Source: an uncultured Clostridia bacterium (GTDB lineage Bacteria > Bacillota > Clostridia > Christensenellales > Borkfalkiaceae). From it: 59,739 nucleotides of DNA. The DNA lies in contig CAMWIW010000009.1 of NCBI GenBank assembly GCA_947174415.1, positions 1 through 59,739 on the forward strand. Direction: 5' to 3'. Shown piece by piece: positions 7,814 through 14,017 of this stretch. Under the pieces are notes generated by a model. It made no database searches and was not told where the DNA came from. It saw nothing but the letters and a program-made list of their open reading frames with translations. Position 1 is the first letter of the stretch; every line of letters begins with the position of its first letter. The translations under genes were made by a program, and so were the position numbers.

Positions 7814-9160
7814 ATGAAGAAAAAATTCAAATTAAAACTTTCCGTGTGGCAAATACTTGCCCTTGCTTATCTTGCGGGCACTGTAATAGGCAGCGTGTTC
7901 CTGATTTTGCCTTGCGCCACACAGGACGGTCAGCAAACTTCATATATAGACGCTCTGTTTACGGCGGCTTCGGCAGTCTGCATAACGGGGCTCTCCCCTT
8001 ACGACGTCGCGACACACTGGTCTCTTTTCGGTCAGTTGGTAATTCTGTTTTTGGTTCAGGCGAGCGGATTGGGGTTTATGACCCTCGTTTCGGCGGCTTT
8101 CCTCATTTTTAAACACGGCTTGGGCTTTAACAGCCGCAACGCGTTTATGCTTGACTCCCGAGGCAAATACACGGGTATAAAGACGCTTCTTATGCGCATA
8201 GTTGTCGGCACGGCTATTATCGAAACGCTCGGCGCGCTCATTCTTATGATAAGGTTTATACCCGAATTCGGCGTTGGCGACGGAATTTATTACTCGGTTT
8301 GGCACTCCGTTTCGGCGTTCTGCAACGCAGGTTTCGACCTTATGGGCTCGAAGCACGGAGAGTTCGTATCTCTCACTAATTATGCAACAGACCCCCTCGT
8401 TTCGCTTACTTTAATTGCTCTTATAGTTTTAGGCGGGCTCGGTTTCGCCGTTTGGAGCGACGTTATCGACTGCAAATGCAACTTCAAAAAATTTCAGTTT
8501 AACACCAAAGTCGTACTTATAGTTAACGGGATTTTGATAATTTCGGGCACGGCGCTGTTCCTTTTATTTGAGAGAAACACCTATCAGGACTATAATTTCG
8601 GGGAGAAGCTGCTTGCGTCGTTTTTCGGCGCTGTTACGCCCCGTTCGGCAGGCTTTGCCACGACGGATATGACAAATCTTTCGCAAAGCGGATACCTTTT
8701 GACGGTGCTTTTAATGTTCATAGGCGGCGGCTCGGGCAGTACCGCGGGCGGTATCAGAGTCGGAACGTTTGCCGTAATTATAATGGGTATGTTCGCCGCT
8801 TTCCGAGGAAAACGGGATATAGATATCGGCAAAAAGCGAATAGACTACTCTCTTCTATCACAGGCGCTTGCAATTTTTGCGGCGTGCCTTATGATGGTAA
8901 TACTTTCTACCCTTATTATCTGCACCATAGAACCTGAAGACATGATGTTCAAAGCCATACTCTTCGAATGTGTTTCCGCGCTGAGCAACGCGGGACTGAG
9001 TATGTCTTTAACGCCCGAGCTTTCCGTAGCGTCCGAAGTGATAATAATACTTCTGATGTACGCAGGCAGGGTCGGTATCTTAACGCTTGCCCTCGCATTG
9101 GGCAAAAAACGCAACGCAGCGGAAATCCGTAAACCGATAGACACGCTTCTTATCGGATAA
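7814..9160 (+). CDS. ktrB: potassium uptake membrane subunit, Trk/Ktr family
   Basis: KtrB/TrkH-type K+ (often Na+-coupled) uptake channel in the cytoplasmic membrane. The 448-residue protein has four M1-P-M2 repeats whose selectivity filter glycines are visible: AVCITGL at residues 54-60, AFCNAGFDLMG near 168, TPRSAGFATTD near 275, and ALSNAGLSM near 395. The third membrane helix carries a Gly-rich break (FIGGGSGSTAGGI) that in KtrB acts as the intramembrane gating loop. The short form (about 450 aa) fits KtrB rather than the longer TrkH. It is followed after 19 nt by its cytosolic regulator ktrA, with AGAGG as the intervening RBS. The start has only a weak GGA upstream; the promoter lies 23 nt before it. 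Confidence 0.95.
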   Translation: MKKKFKLKLSVWQILALAYLAGTVIGSVFLILPCATQDGQQTSYIDALFTAASAVCITGLSPYDVATHWSLFGQLVILFLVQASGLGFMTLVSAAFLIFKHGLGFNSRNAFMLDSRGKYTGIKTLLMRIVVGTAIIETLGALILMIRFIPEFGVGDGIYYSVWHSVSAFCNAGFDLMGSKHGEFVSLTNYATDPLVSLTLIALIVLGGLGFAVWSDVIDCKCNFKKFQFNTKVVLIVNGILIISGTALFLLFERNTYQDYNFGEKLLASFFGAVTPRSAGFATTDMTNLSQSGYLLTVLLMFIGGGSGSTAGGIRVGTFAVIIMGMFAAFRGKRDIDIGKKRIDYSLLSQALAIFAACLMMVILSTLIICTIEPEDMMFKAILFECVSALSNAGLSMSLTPELSVASEVIIILLMYAGRVGILTLALALGKKRNAAEIRKPIDTLLIG

Positions 9161-9179
9161 AATATTTCAGAGGTTTTTT

Positions 9180-9833
9180 ATGAAATCTGTTTTAATAATA
9201 GGAATGGGTCAGTTCGGCCAGCTTTTGGGCGAAAAACTTATGAACCTTGGTAACGAGGTTATGATAGTGGACAAGGACGAGGATATAATCAATTCTCTTG
9301 CGCCCAAATATACGAACGCGGTTATAACCAACTGTATGAATTCGGACAACGTTAAAAGTCTTGACGTGCCCTCTTACGATGCTTGCGTAGTTACTATTGC
9401 GGACGACTTCCAAAGCTCTTTGGAAGTTACCTCAATATTGAAAGACCTCGGTGCGAAATACGTCGTTTCCAAGGCAAACACGGATATTCAAAGAAAGTTC
9501 CTTTTCCGCGTTGGCGCAGACCATGTAATCTACCCCAACCGCGATATAGCCGAAAAACTTGCGGTAAGGCTGAACGCTGAAAAGGTTTACGACTATATCG
9601 AGCTTGACGAAACGTACTCGCTTTTCGAGCTTGCCGTGCCTGAAAAGTGGATCGGTAAAACCATTCGCGAGGCAAACCCCCGCGCCGTTTACGAGCTCAA
9701 TATTTTGACCATTAAAAAGAACAACCGAATAATGCCCACCCCCACTCCCGATACGGTTTTCGAGGAGGGCGACAAAATGGTCGTTTTCGGCAATACGGAA
9801 AGTATACTTGCTTTCACTAATAAAAAGAAATAA
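9180..9833 (+). CDS. ktrA: potassium uptake regulatory subunit with RCK domain
   Basis: KtrA forms a cytosolic octameric ring that gates KtrB according to bound nucleotide (ATP/ADP, NAD(H)) and, in many Firmicutes, cyclic di-AMP on the C-domain. The 217-residue protein has an RCK_N Rossmann fold with GMGQFG at residues 8-13 and the acidic VDKDED at the end of the second strand, and an RCK_C domain from about 135 (SLFELAVPEKWIGKTIREANPR through GDKMVVFGNTESI). Length and order match ktrA exactly. It is co-transcribed with ktrB and closes with the terminator at 9848. Confidence 0.95.
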   Translation: MKSVLIIGMGQFGQLLGEKLMNLGNEVMIVDKDEDIINSLAPKYTNAVITNCMNSDNVKSLDVPSYDACVVTIADDFQSSLEVTSILKDLGAKYVVSKANTDIQRKFLFRVGADHVIYPNRDIAEKLAVRLNAEKVYDYIELDETYSLFELAVPEKWIGKTIREANPRAVYELNILTIKKNNRIMPTPTPDTVFEEGDKMVVFGNTESILAFTNKKK

Positions 9834-9847
9834 CCGTTCATAATTTA

Positions 9848-9886
9848 AGCCCCGCAGTGCAATTGCACGGCAGGGCTATTTTATTT
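9848..9886. terminator. intrinsic terminator between ktrA and comF
   Basis: AGCCC pairs with GGGCT around a perfect GTGCAATTGCAC core, followed by a T-rich tail on the plus strand. It ends ktrA and overlaps the stop codon of the convergent comF. Confidence 0.75.
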
Positions 9887-10583
9887 TGTACGCTACGGAA
9901 GCAACGGTTGCAAGGTACACGGTTTCCGCACCTGACTTTAAAAGTATTTTCGTGATTTCGTCGGCAGTTGCGCCCGTAGTAAGAACGTCGTCCACGACAA
10001 GCACGCGTTTGCCCTTCACCTCTTCCTTTTTGATTACCGCAAAGCAGCCCGCAAGGTTCTTACTCCGCTCCTTTCTTGTAAGAAATTTTTGTTCTCCCGT
10101 TTTCTTAATCTTTGCTATCGCGTTCTTTATAAAAGGCAAACCCGTTCTCGCGGCAACGGCTTTTCCCAAAAGCTCACTTTGGTTATAGTCTCGCTTTTTT
10201 TTGGCTCGTCGGGTCATAGGCACGCAGACTATGCAGTCGAATGTGGGAAAATTTTTAAGCTTTAAAAATATCCTGTCTGCGAAAAACTCCTTTAAATAAC
10301 CCGCGCCGCTCTTGAATTTCTTTATTAAATCAACCGCGCTACCTTCGTATAAAAATGCGGATACCGCCCGTTTGAAGCGAGGCGGCTTGTCCTTACACTC
10401 GATACAGGTTACTGAATGGACGGTCGCTCTGCCACACACGGGGCAAGTTTCCCTGTCGTTATAAACCAAAGTCTTTACGCAGTTCGTGCATAGGTTTGCG
10501 CCGAAAGTTTCCCGCCCGCAAATATCGCAGGTAACGCCCAAAGGAAAAAACTCATTCTTTAATTCTTTTAAAAGCCCATGCAC
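9876..10583 (-). CDS. comF: ComF family phosphoribosyltransferase-like protein
   Basis: ComF-type protein: an N-terminal zinc-ribbon (CDICGRETFG..CTNC and CPVCGRATVHSVTCIEC) followed by a phosphoribosyltransferase fold ending in the PRPP-loop-like VLVVDDVLTTGATADE. In naturally competent bacteria ComF acts in the cytosol during DNA uptake; in many genomes it is the only visible competence gene, so the role here is open. I place the start at GTG 10583, one base after the stop of the XRE gene, which suggests translational coupling; the frame is open to 10640 but the extra residues (MQTTSGKILTC...) lie inside the XRE coding region. The resulting 235 residues match the family length. Confidence 0.88.
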   Translation of the reverse strand: MHGLLKELKNEFFPLGVTCDICGRETFGANLCTNCVKTLVYNDRETCPVCGRATVHSVTCIECKDKPPRFKRAVSAFLYEGSAVDLIKKFKSGAGYLKEFFADRIFLKLKNFPTFDCIVCVPMTRRAKKKRDYNQSELLGKAVAARTGLPFIKNAIAKIKKTGEQKFLTRKERSKNLAGCFAVIKKEEVKGKRVLVVDDVLTTGATADEITKILLKSGAETVYLATVASVAYKIK

Positions 10584-10584
10584 T

Positions 10585-10806
10585 TTAAAATTCGCGCCTG
10601 CCGATAAGCACGTCAATATCTTCCCCGAAGTAGTCTGCAAATTTGCAAAGATACTCCAAAGTGATTTCCCGTTGTCCCGTCAGGTATCGCGAAATTGTCT
10701 GCTGAGGTATGCCCAACTCCCGCGAAAGCTCGCACTGCGTCAAGTTGTTTTCCCGCATAAGCGAAATTAAATTCTGTGAAAACGCTTTCGTATATTTACT
10801 CGCCAT
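10585..10806 (-). CDS. XRE family transcriptional regulator
   Basis: A 73-residue Cro/C1-type helix-turn-helix protein: LISLMRENNLTQCELSRELGIPQQTISRYLTGQ fills the HTH with the turn around Gly-Ile-Pro, and the C-terminus ends in DIDVLIGRR, typical for single-domain XRE regulators. The ATG at 10806 is favoured; the -10 box TATAAT ends 6 nt before it and there is no Shine-Dalgarno, so the mRNA is probably leaderless. Two 14-bp palindromes flank the promoter, pointing to autoregulation. comF follows one base after the stop. The oppositely directed small gene at 10998 may share the control region. Confidence 0.88.
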   Translation of the reverse strand: MASKYTKAFSQNLISLMRENNLTQCELSRELGIPQQTISRYLTGQREITLEYLCKFADYFGEDIDVLIGRREF

Positions 10807-10812
10807 AACCAA

Positions 10813-10841
10813 ATTATACACCAATCGGTGTTAATCGGCAA
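10813..10841 (-). promoter_or_regulatory. promoter of XRE-comF
   Basis: On the minus strand, TTGCCG (10841-10836), a 17-nt spacer and TATAAT (10818-10813). The predicted start of transcription coincides with the ATG at 10806. Confidence 0.65.
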
Positions 10842-10861
10842 ATCATAACACCGCACGGTGT
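10818..10861. promoter_or_regulatory. double operator, ACACC-N4-GGTGT palindromes
   Basis: Two 14-bp palindromes lie at 10818-10831 (ACACCAATCGGTGT) and 10848-10861 (ACACCGCACGGTGT). Their centres are 30 bp apart, about three helical turns. The first covers the start of the -10 box, the second lies just upstream of the -35 box of the XRE promoter. This is the layout of a self-repressing regulator; binding by the XRE protein is inferred. Confidence 0.75.
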
Positions 10862-10997
10862 GATACGGAAACATACAAAAATGGAGAAAAACGGACAAAA
10901 AATCGTTACAAGAATGGAGATTATTTTTTGTGCGCAAGTGATATAGTTATGTCGAAGAAACGCGAAAAATGTAAAAAGAATTACAAGGAGAGCAAAA

Positions 10998-11270
10998 ATG
11001 CACAACAAAATGTCTGCCACGGGAGTTTTGGCATACTTAATTTACATATTGGAAATGAACTTGACAGAGCTGATTTCCGCCGAGCATAAAAACGAATACA
11101 TTTTGGGCAGTTGGGAAGCTTGCATAGAATGTCTTGAAATTATCGGCTGTTGGACGCGTGCGAAAGATTACGGTTTGAATTACAACCCCGAAATTAAATA
11201 TGAATTATTTAATCGGGAAACGGCGAGGTGTTTTTGCTCACCAACAAAAACACCTCGCCGCCAAAAATAA
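10998..11270 (+). CDS. small hypothetical protein, reads through a hairpin
   Basis: A 90-residue frame with a strong RBS (AAGGAG, 8 nt before the ATG) and a possible extended -10 TGATATAGT at 10939-10947. The protein is Cys- and Trp-containing (SWEACIECLEIIGCW), has no signal peptide, and I do not recognise it. It is divergent from the XRE regulator, an arrangement repeated at 39.8-40.4 kb with a different small protein. Its last 17 codons (RCFCSPTKTPRRQK) are encoded by the perfect hairpin at 11221-11260, which suggests that the natural C-terminus has been replaced or frameshifted by that hairpin. Confidence 0.6.
   Translation: MHNKMSATGVLAYLIYILEMNLTELISAEHKNEYILGSWEACIECLEIIGCWTRAKDYGLNYNPEIKYELFNRETARCFCSPTKTPRRQK
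11221..11260. terminator. long perfect hairpin between convergent genes
   Basis: A 16-bp perfect stem (CGGCGAGGTGTTTTTG and its complement) around an 8-nt loop. On the minus strand it follows the kinase stop by 15 nt and is followed by TTTCCCG, so it is likely the kinase terminator. It also lies inside the last codons of the plus-strand small gene. Confidence 0.65.
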
Positions 11271-11274
11271 AACT

Positions 11275-12741
11275 TTACACGTTATCTAAAACAATGAGTT
11301 CAACGGTAACACCCTTGCGTGCGGCGCAGGTTGCAACTACGCTTTCACGACAAGTGCGCACGAAAACCGAGCGCCGCCCATCGAAGGCAATTTCTATAAA
11401 CTTTGTAAATCCCAAACACTGCGGAGCTTCGTCAAGCGTAAAACTTGCTCCGTACTTTTCCAAAATTTCAAAAACCGTAAAAAGTCCTATACCGTTTCCG
11501 CCGACGCCCGCGCGGGTAGTAACTTGCTCCAAGCCAAGTTTTTCAAGCACTTTTTCGTCGAACTGTTCACCGCTGTCGTAAATGCATATAAGCGGCTTTT
11601 GGTTTTCCGTTGCACCAAGCTCCACTCGCACTTTTGCATTTGGTGAGCCAAGGGCGGAAATCATGGCGTTATCGCATAGATAGCTAAGCAGAATATGTAT
11701 ATCGTCTTTATCTAAATTGCTTTCGGTAAACCAACCTTCAACGTTTGTGGAAATATTTGCGCTTACGTTAACGTTTTTTCGTTCCGCCGCAGTAAACAAC
11801 TGAATTATAGGAACGTCGATTAACCTCACGCCAGTTTGCGGAATATTTTGCAAACTGCTCTTTTCATTTGTAACGTTCAGTTCGCGCATAATACTTTGCA
11901 ACATATCCCGAACGGCGCACGCGTCCGCGCAACCTGTTTGTTCTGCGGCGCGTTCCGCAAGGAGGGCGCAATCGGGCACGGCTTTATTCAGATAGTGCAA
12001 AAGTTTAGCGCACAAGGCAACTTGTAAATCATTTTCGACAGAGCTTAATTTATACTCCTCTATTGTATCTTCCATACGGTTGACGGTTTGTTGTTTTACC
12101 GCCTCGCGGTAATTGTAGGTAATATGCCTCCTCCACCATAAAATTAGCAACAGACCGAATAGCGCAATGATAAGCAGAACTGTTTCATATATAGAGTAGG
12201 TTACATTTTTTGTATATACAATCATTAATGTAAAAATACAGCCTACACTGAAAAATAACAGAATTTCAAATGTTGCAGTTTCACCTTTCGGGTTAACACC
12301 GCTTTGCAGTCTTTTAATTTTAAATAGAAGAAATACAAAAGCAATTTGAATTATGCTAACGATTAATTGCGCAATAATTGTTCTGACAGCTTCTACTTCT
12401 ATTAGGTACAATGCCGGTGCTATAAAAAAGCCTACAAGAAAAGATGGCAACATTAAAACTATTGATATGCCAAGCGCAATAGTACCTACCGTAACCGTTT
12501 CGTAAAAAGTTTTTCTAAACAGCAAAAACAAAAATGCAACACTGAATAAAAGGAAACCTATCGGCACAAGTATTTTCACGTATACCGTTACGAAATATAA
12601 GACTGCGGATAAAGCTATAAACAGCGGAATATCCAACAAATCCCAAGCTTTTAACTTTATACGCAGCAGTTTGCTATAAGCGTATAAAATGCATATAAAT
12701 ATGCAGGTGTATTTGATCAAACAGATAATAAATTCATTCAT
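11275..12741 (-). CDS. GHKL sensor histidine kinase (AgrC-like)
   Basis: A 488-residue membrane kinase. Residues 1 to about 210 make six or seven hydrophobic segments with no large extracellular domain, as in peptide-sensing AgrC-type kinases. A helical linker follows, then a GHKL ATPase: N-box around LLSYLCDNAMISA, G1 at IYDSGEQFD, and G2 at AGVGGNGIGLFTVFEILEKYG. The phospho-acceptor motif of AgrC (RHD) is not seen; a His in the helix AKLLHYLNKAVPD is the only candidate. A C-terminal tail of about 35 residues extends past the ATPase. TATAAT lies 6 nt before the ATG with no RBS (leaderless candidate). It is next to the tiny gene at 12842 and the Spo0A-like regulator at 12947, and I infer a sensor-regulator pair. 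Confidence 0.88.
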   Translation of the reverse strand: MNEFIICLIKYTCIFICILYAYSKLLRIKLKAWDLLDIPLFIALSAVLYFVTVYVKILVPIGFLLFSVAFLFLLFRKTFYETVTVGTIALGISIVLMLPSFLVGFFIAPALYLIEVEAVRTIIAQLIVSIIQIAFVFLLFKIKRLQSGVNPKGETATFEILLFFSVGCIFTLMIVYTKNVTYSIYETVLLIIALFGLLLILWWRRHITYNYREAVKQQTVNRMEDTIEEYKLSSVENDLQVALCAKLLHYLNKAVPDCALLAERAAEQTGCADACAVRDMLQSIMRELNVTNEKSSLQNIPQTGVRLIDVPIIQLFTAAERKNVNVSANISTNVEGWFTESNLDKDDIHILLSYLCDNAMISALGSPNAKVRVELGATENQKPLICIYDSGEQFDEKVLEKLGLEQVTTRAGVGGNGIGLFTVFEILEKYGASFTLDEAPQCLGFTKFIEIAFDGRRSVFVRTCRESVVATCAARKGVTVELIVLDNV

Positions 12742-12743
12742 AA

Positions 12744-12772
12744 TTGAATTATAACACAATATTAGTTAAAAT
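12744..12772 (+). promoter_or_regulatory. promoter of the Trp-rich peptide gene
   Basis: TTGAAT (12744-12749), a 17-nt spacer, and TAAAAT (12767-12772). It overlaps the minus-strand -10 box of the kinase (12748-12753), so the two divergent transcripts should interfere or be co-regulated. The leader to the peptide gene would be about 60 nt. Confidence 0.55.
12748..12753 (-). promoter_or_regulatory. -10 box of the kinase gene
   Basis: TATAAT on the minus strand, separated from the kinase ATG by TCAATT only. No clear -35 box is seen. The layout predicts a leaderless mRNA. Confidence 0.55.
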
Positions 12773-12841
12773 TCGATAAAACCTCCTAAAATTTAACAGG
12801 CGTTCTTTTTTTACACTTTAAAGAAAAGGAGGGCGCTACAT

Positions 12842-12901
12842 ATGTTTTGGAGTTTTCTTAAAAACGTTTGGCACTGGTACTTAACTTTATGGAGCTATTA
12901 A
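12842..12901 (+). CDS. 19-residue Trp-rich peptide in a two-component locus
   Basis: A short frame encodes MFWSFLKNVWHWYLTLWSY and stops at TAA. It is preceded by AAAAGGAGGGCGCTACAT, one of the best Shine-Dalgarno sequences in the window, has a plausible promoter at 12744-12772, and is followed 10 nt later by an intrinsic terminator. The peptide is very hydrophobic with four Trp, two Phe and two Tyr, and one Lys. It has no Cys, so it is not a classic AgrD thiolactone precursor, and no leader/protease site is evident. It sits between an AgrC-like kinase and a Spo0A-like response regulator, both on the opposite strand. Possible roles are a signal peptide sensed by the kinase, a small membrane partner of the kinase, or a toxin-like peptide. 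It is too short to judge by coding statistics; the flanking signals carry the call. Confidence 0.6.
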   Translation: MFWSFLKNVWHWYLTLWSY

Positions 12902-12911
12902 TCTCTAAACA

Positions 12912-12943
12912 AAAAGCGGGTTGCAAAATTGCAACCCGCTTTT
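12912..12943. terminator. intrinsic terminator after peptide gene and regulator
   Basis: AAAAGCGGGTTGCAA pairs with TTGCAACCCGCTTTT, flanked by A and T runs on both sides. It can end the peptide transcript (plus) and the response regulator transcript (minus). Confidence 0.9.
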
Positions 12944-12946
12944 ACT

Positions 12947-13729
12947 TTATTTATTAAAGTGGCTTAACAGTTTTTGTTTGTAGAAAAAGACAAACTCGTT
13001 AGTGGTCGGCACGTATTTATCTTTACGCAACGGAGCGGTATAATGCTTTTGTAAGTTATTTATATCCGCGTTGTTCCAAGTATTGTTTATCGCGTACTGC
13101 ATTGCGTGAGTAACGCCGTTTTCGCTTTTTCCAATCTTCGCACCTATTATTTTGCCCCAGTTCTGATTTTCACCGTTTGCAGCCAAAATAACTGCGTCAA
13201 CTAAGTAATTATATCCGATATTTTTTACGCTTACGCCTAACTTATTGAACTCGGATTGAATAAAGTCGCACATTTGGTTTTCTAATCGAAATCCTGAAGT
13301 CGGTGCTGGCGGTTCTTCTTCGTAACCCAAAATTTCGGGCATAACTCTAAGCAGCAGTTCAATCACCATTTTGGGAGAATAACCTTTTTGCCATTTTGCA
13401 AATTCGTAATCCGCTCCCAATCTCTTTGCGCTGTTACGGGTAATTTTACTCGGGCTGTTTGTGTTAACTACAATGTACGGCTTAGGGCAAATAATCATGG
13501 AGTTCAGCTTTTCTAAAAGGTCCAAGCCGTCGCCGATTCCGCCCTGAAGCTCCAAATCCAATATTATCGCGTGCACGGTATGGTTGCGGATATAGGCGAG
13601 CGCGTCGTTTGAAGAAGTAAACACTTCTGCAAGGCAAAGCTTATCCTCGTTTGCTTTAACCTCTGCAACCAAGGCCTTGCTGTCGTTTGCGTCGTCTTCA
13701 ACAATAAGTACGTTAAGTTTATTTGTCAT
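12947..13729 (-). CDS. response regulator with Spo0A-like DNA-binding domain
   Basis: A 260-residue response regulator. The receiver domain (1 to about 130) shows LIVEDD with Asp12/Asp13, the phospho-acceptor Asp58 in IILDLEL, and a Lys near 114. The C-terminal part (about 150-260) matches the Spo0A effector domain: a GYNYLVDAVILAAN helix, then GVTHAMQYAINNTW corresponding to the Spo0A recognition region (VERAIRHAIEVAW), and VPTTNEFVF corresponding to KPTNSEFIA. The stretch between these helices is shorter than in Spo0A of Bacillus. It is therefore a paralogue or derivative rather than the sporulation master regulator itself, whose usual neighbour spoIVB is not here. GGAG precedes the ATG. 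It is likely the partner of the GHKL kinase. Confidence 0.85.
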   Translation of the reverse strand: MTNKLNVLIVEDDANDSKALVAEVKANEDKLCLAEVFTSSNDALAYIRNHTVHAIILDLELQGGIGDGLDLLEKLNSMIICPKPYIVVNTNSPSKITRNSAKRLGADYEFAKWQKGYSPKMVIELLLRVMPEILGYEEEPPAPTSGFRLENQMCDFIQSEFNKLGVSVKNIGYNYLVDAVILAANGENQNWGKIIGAKIGKSENGVTHAMQYAINNTWNNADINNLQKHYTAPLRKDKYVPTTNEFVFFYKQKLLSHFNK

Positions 13730-13761
13730 AAGTGCTCCGATAACTTTCGCTTAGTTTAAAT

Positions 13762-13785
13762 AAAGACAAGCAAAAGCTTGTCTTT
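13762..13785 (-). terminator. terminator of tRNA-Gln
   Basis: AAAGACAAGC and its complement around a 4-nt loop, just after the CCA end of tRNA-Gln on the minus strand and followed by ATTTAAAC. Confidence 0.75.
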
Positions 13786-13788
13786 TTC

Positions 13789-13863
13789 TGGCTGGGGCGA
13801 AGTGATTCGAACACCCGAATGACGGAGTCAGAGTCCGTTGCCTTACCGCTTGGCGACGCCCCA
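13789..13863 (-). tRNA. tRNA-Gln (CUG), CCA encoded
   Basis: On the minus strand: acceptor TGGGGCG pairing with CGCCCCA, D arm GCC-AAGCGGTAA-GGC, anticodon stem ACGGA/TCCGT closing the loop CTCTGAC (anticodon CUG, codon CAG), T arm with GGTGTTCGAATCACT, then GCCA. The U1-A72 pair is typical of bacterial tRNA-Gln. Confidence 0.93.
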
Positions 13864-13975
13864 ATATTAAGTTTACTGCATTAGCCAAAGCTTCCGTAGC
13901 TTTTTTATTATAAATTACATTTAGAAAAATTACAAGCGTTTTTTAACGCGTTTTGTTTTTTTATAAAAATTTAAG

Positions 13976-14001
13976 GCGGGGACTTTTCTTTGCCCCCGCC
14001 G
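13976..14001. terminator. intrinsic terminator of the SGNH gene
   Basis: GGCGGGG pairs with CCCCGCC around an 11-12 nt loop. On the minus strand it is followed by TTAAATTTTT; on the plus strand by a run of seven T. Confidence 0.75.
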
Positions 14002-14017
14002 ATTTTTTTACTTTAGT

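Noticed and set aside
12842-12901. AgrD-type cyclic peptide precursor
   Set aside because: There is no Cys or Ser in the needed context, no amphipathic leader and charged tail, and no AgrB protease nearby.
12947-13729. Sporulation master regulator Spo0A itself
   Set aside because: The effector domain is shortened and diverged, the gene is next to a GHKL kinase, and spoIVB and other usual neighbours are absent.
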